Origin: Paramarasmius palmivorus
Taxonomy: Eukaryota > Basidiomycota > Agaricomycetes > Agaricales > Marasmiaceae
NCBI GenBank assembly: GCA_037176845.1
Contig: JAYKXP010000043.1
Span: 124,001-188,000 of the forward strand
DNA: 64,000 nt
Direction of reading: 5' to 3'
A program made the translations under genes and the position numbers. A model generated the notes under the pieces. That model worked only from the letters and a program-made list of their open reading frames with translations. It had not been told where the DNA came from and searched no databases. Positions within the stretch are counted from its first letter, which is position 1. Each line of letters begins with the position of its first letter. This document shows positions 61,855 through 64,000 of the stretch, piece after piece.

Positions 61855-64000
61855 CTAAAGTTTCTTCCTTCTTTTATATTCGAGAAGAAGGTCTGGGGCG
61901 TTAGTCATATCTTCTTCGCTAAGCCATTCGTTGTGAGAGGATGGGAATCCTACCCAAGAGACTAGGAATTGAGTCTTGTTGCGGCGTTTTTGATGATTGA
62001 TGATCGATTCAATTTCTGACTCCTCCTGACCATCGATGAGTTCAGGGATTGGTTCTTCGAAATTGACTCCGTAAGACTCGTTTTCCCTGTAAGGGGTAAG
62101 GAGACATGCGTGGAACACGGGGTGAATACGCCAGTGGCTCGGCAGATCTAACTTGTAGGTTAGAGGTCCTAAGACTTCGTGAATAATGAAGGGTCCTTGT
62201 CGTTTTGGGGATAGCTTTTTCGATGGATAATTGAGTTTGAGATTCTTCGCTTCCAGCCATACTTTCTGTCCTTTCCTGAAGGGTTCGAAGGACTTCTTGT
62301 TTCGATCGATCATGAGCTGCCGGGCTAGTTCGTGTAGTGCGAATGTCTCCGTCCTTGCTTGAGTTAAAGTTTGAAGACGTTCGTGTACACTCGGCACATT
62401 TGAGGGTTCTATGATCGGTGGGACTGCGCGAGGATTATAGCCCATCATGAGATAGAATGGAGATTGTTTATTGGTGGAATGAAGTCGATTATTGTGAGTG
62501 AATTCGGCCATAGGTAGGAGTTTCTTCCATTGTTCTTGGTTGTTGGCACAGAACAATCTGAGGTAGGCTTCGATGTCCTGGTTCACTCTCTCCGTTTCTC
62601 CATCTGTTTGTGGGTGATAAGCAGTGCTCATTGACATTTTTATGCCAAGGAGTCTTCCCAGTTCTTGGAAGACGTTTGCTGCAAATCTTGGGTCTCTATC
62701 TGAGATGATTTTGTTGGGAAGTCCGAATCGTTTGTAGACGTTGTTTAGGATGAGCGTGGCTACTCCTTCTGCGTCTATTTTCTTACTGCAAGGAAGTAAA
62801 ATTACCCCCTTTGTAGAGTCGTGGTCCACCACGACTAAAATTGAATCGCAGTTATCGGTTTCTGGTAAATCAGTGATGAGATCCATGGTGATATTAGAAA
62901 ATGGGGTCGCATTTTGTTCGCTAGGAATAGGTTGCAAAGGTGCCGTGGTTGGGTGCGTGTTGATTTTCATTTGTTGGCACTTGGCACAGCCTTGAACGAA
63001 GTTCTTGGTGAATACGTACATTCCTGGCCACCAGAATTCCCGTTTTACTAGTTCCAATGTATTGTAGAAACCTGGGTGTCCTGCATGTAACGGGTCGTGT
63101 CGAGATTTGACAATCTGCCGACGTAAATCGTCATCCTTTGGAACATAACATTTATCTTTGAAGAAAAGAAGTCCATCCTGTGTTTTCCAGTCAGAGAGAG
63201 CTGACTTGATAGGGGCTAGTCCTTTTTCGGTCATAGCTTTTAGGGCTTCTGCGAAGAAATCATCTTCGATTGTTTTTCGTAAGATTAAGGTTTGCAGGTC
63301 TGAGTCAATTGTTTTGACAAATAACTCATCCGGCAAAACGATGACGTCTTCGTTGTCCGTGTCTTCTTCTGGAATCAGGTCATGCCTCCTGGATAATGCG
63401 TCCGATTGGACCATTTTTGATCCAGGTACATGCACTAATTTGAGTTCGAATTCCGATAGGAATAAACTCCATCGGGCTTGTTGGCGATTGAGTTTTTGTG
63501 CCGTTCGAAAGTATGTGAGATTTTTGTGGTCCGATAGGATTGTTACGGGGTGTTCTGATCCTTGTAGATAATGTCTCCATGTTTCCAATGCTCGTACTAT
63601 ACCGAATAGTTCTCGGTCGTAGATCTTGTAATTTCGTTTGGTTTCTGAAAACGTCTTCGAGATATATCCACATGGATGCCAATAACCATCTGCAGCTTGT
63701 TGTCTCAGTACTGCTCCGGTTGCCCATTTCGATGCGTCTGATTCAATGACGAACGGCTTCGTGACGTCAGGAATTTTGAGTATGGGTTCTTTGAGGAACT
63801 TTGCTTTGAGTGTTTCGAACGCCCTTTGGCAGTCCGGTGTCCATTCGAACTTGACATTCTTCTTTGTTAAGTCGTTTAGAGGTCTGGCAATGTCTGCGTA
63901 TCGACCAATAAATCTTCGGTAAAAGTTTCCGAATCCTAGAAAGGATCGTACTCCTTTGACGGTGGTTGGTGGAAGCCAGTCCCGGATACCGGCTAGTTTG
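61855..64000 (-). CDS. Pol polyprotein: RT end, RNase H, integrase, chromodomain (partial)
   Basis: Frame open from the window edge to stop at 61855. RT thumb/RNase H start: VKGVRSFLGFGNFYRRFI, FVIESDASKWATGAVL and YDRELFGIVRALETWRHYL. The retroviral zinc finger of integrase (HDPLHAGHPGFYNTL ... CAKC) gives H-H-C-C. The catalytic core has MDLITDLP, HDSTKGV, IISDRDPRFAANVF, AYHPQTDGETERVNQ, with D, D and E in place. The GPY-like part is KRQGPFIIHEVLGPLTYKLD. The chromodomain at the end is IESIINHQKRRNKTQFLVSW, VGFPSSHNEWLSEEDM. It directs cDNA insertion, with the chromodomain thought to target modified histones. No frame breaks in the visible part. Confidence 0.93.
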   Translation of the reverse strand, partial: KLAGIRDWLPPTTVKGVRSFLGFGNFYRRFIGRYADIARPLNDLTKKNVKFEWTPDCQRAFETLKAKFLKEPILKIPDVTKPFVIESDASKWATGAVLRQQAADGYWHPCGYISKTFSETKRNYKIYDRELFGIVRALETWRHYLQGSEHPVTILSDHKNLTYFRTAQKLNRQQARWSLFLSEFELKLVHVPGSKMVQSDALSRRHDLIPEEDTDNEDVIVLPDELFVKTIDSDLQTLILRKTIEDDFFAEALKAMTEKGLAPIKSALSDWKTQDGLLFFKDKCYVPKDDDLRRQIVKSRHDPLHAGHPGFYNTLELVKREFWWPGMYVFTKNFVQGCAKCQQMKINTHPTTAPLQPIPSEQNATPFSNITMDLITDLPETDNCDSILVVVDHDSTKGVILLPCSKKIDAEGVATLILNNVYKRFGLPNKIISDRDPRFAANVFQELGRLLGIKMSMSTAYHPQTDGETERVNQDIEAYLRLFCANNQEQWKKLLPMAEFTHNNRLHSTNKQSPFYLMMGYNPRAVPPIIEPSNVPSVHERLQTLTQARTETFALHELARQLMIDRNKKSFEPFRKGQKVWLEAKNLKLNYPSKKLSPKRQGPFIIHEVLGPLTYKLDLPSHWRIHPVFHACLLTPYRENESYGVNFEEPIPELIDGQEESEIESIINHQKRRNKTQFLVSWVGFPSSHNEWLSEEDMTNAPDLLLEYKRRKKL

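Larger units (their letters stand above)
60330..64000 (-). mobile_element. Ty3/gypsy LTR retrotransposon with chromodomain (5' part outside window)
   Basis: Read on the minus strand: RT end, RNase H, integrase and chromodomain (64000-61855), a separate zinc-knuckle frame (61736-60753), a polypurine tract (60723-60737) and the 3' LTR (60330-60722). The order RT-RH-IN places it in Ty3/gypsy (Metaviridae-type) and the chromodomain at the integrase end in the chromovirus branch. Protease, most of RT and the 5' LTR must lie beyond 64000. Both frames are intact in the part seen, so the element is young or recently active. Confidence 0.9.

Overview
The window is nuclear DNA of a mushroom-type basidiomycete (Agaricomycetes). 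The basis is: many short (about 50 nt) introns with GTRNGT-like donors; F-box/leucine-rich proteins; clustered P450s; secreted lipases; a fungal family-2 glycosyltransferase; an HNH-domain protein of fungal type; and a chromodomain-bearing Ty3/gypsy retroelement. Species cannot be named from the sequence. No tRNA, rRNA or CRISPR array was recognised.

Layout, left to right. 1-2.7 kb: a family-2 glycosyltransferase (minus, cut by the window start). 3.5-5 kb: F-box protein. 5.5-6.7 kb: membrane RING-H2 protein. 6.9-12.8 kb: two tandem P450 paralogs. 13.9-14.6 kb: small zinc-finger/polyproline gene. 14.7-17.7 kb: large secreted protein of unknown function (paralog A). 18.5-19.6 kb: disordered protein. 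20.2-20.8 kb: RNA polymerase III subunit RPC11. 20.9-24.2 kb: SPRY protein and multi-RRM protein. 24.4-29.2 kb: two divergent class-3 lipases. 29.5-33.5 kb: Cdc48 and tubulin-folding cofactor B, divergent housekeeping genes. 33.9-35.3 kb: second F-box protein. 35.8-37.8 kb: DGAT2. 38.2-43.8 kb: a 5.7-kb NRPS-like gene. 47-48.1 kb: thioesterase. 48.5-50.1 kb: secreted His-Asp-repeat protein. 50.1-54.3 kb: gene-poor, apparently decayed DNA. 54.3-57.3 kb: secreted paralog B. 58.1-59.1 kb: HNH protein. 59.5-64 kb: telomere-like and GC-rich repeats, a broken third copy of the secreted family (C), and a Ty3/gypsy element with its 3' LTR.

The most notable gene is the NRPS-like one. It has an adenylation domain, a carrier domain, and then three left-handed beta-helix (hexapeptide) domains separated by membrane segments. 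This is the architecture of poly-amino-acid synthetases of the Pls/PosA type. The same open frame then runs into a complete C3HC4 RING finger. If transcripts confirm it, this is an assembly-line-like membrane synthetase joined to a ubiquitin-ligase module.

The other recurring theme is a secreted two-domain family (probably DUF7029 plus DUF7223) with two full copies 40 kb apart and a third truncated between telomere-like repeats and a retroelement. The retroelement has its zinc-knuckle (gag-like) frame downstream of pol, not upstream.

Gene starts and splice sites were read by eye. Exon borders are firm where protein motifs cross them, and are stated as uncertain elsewhere.
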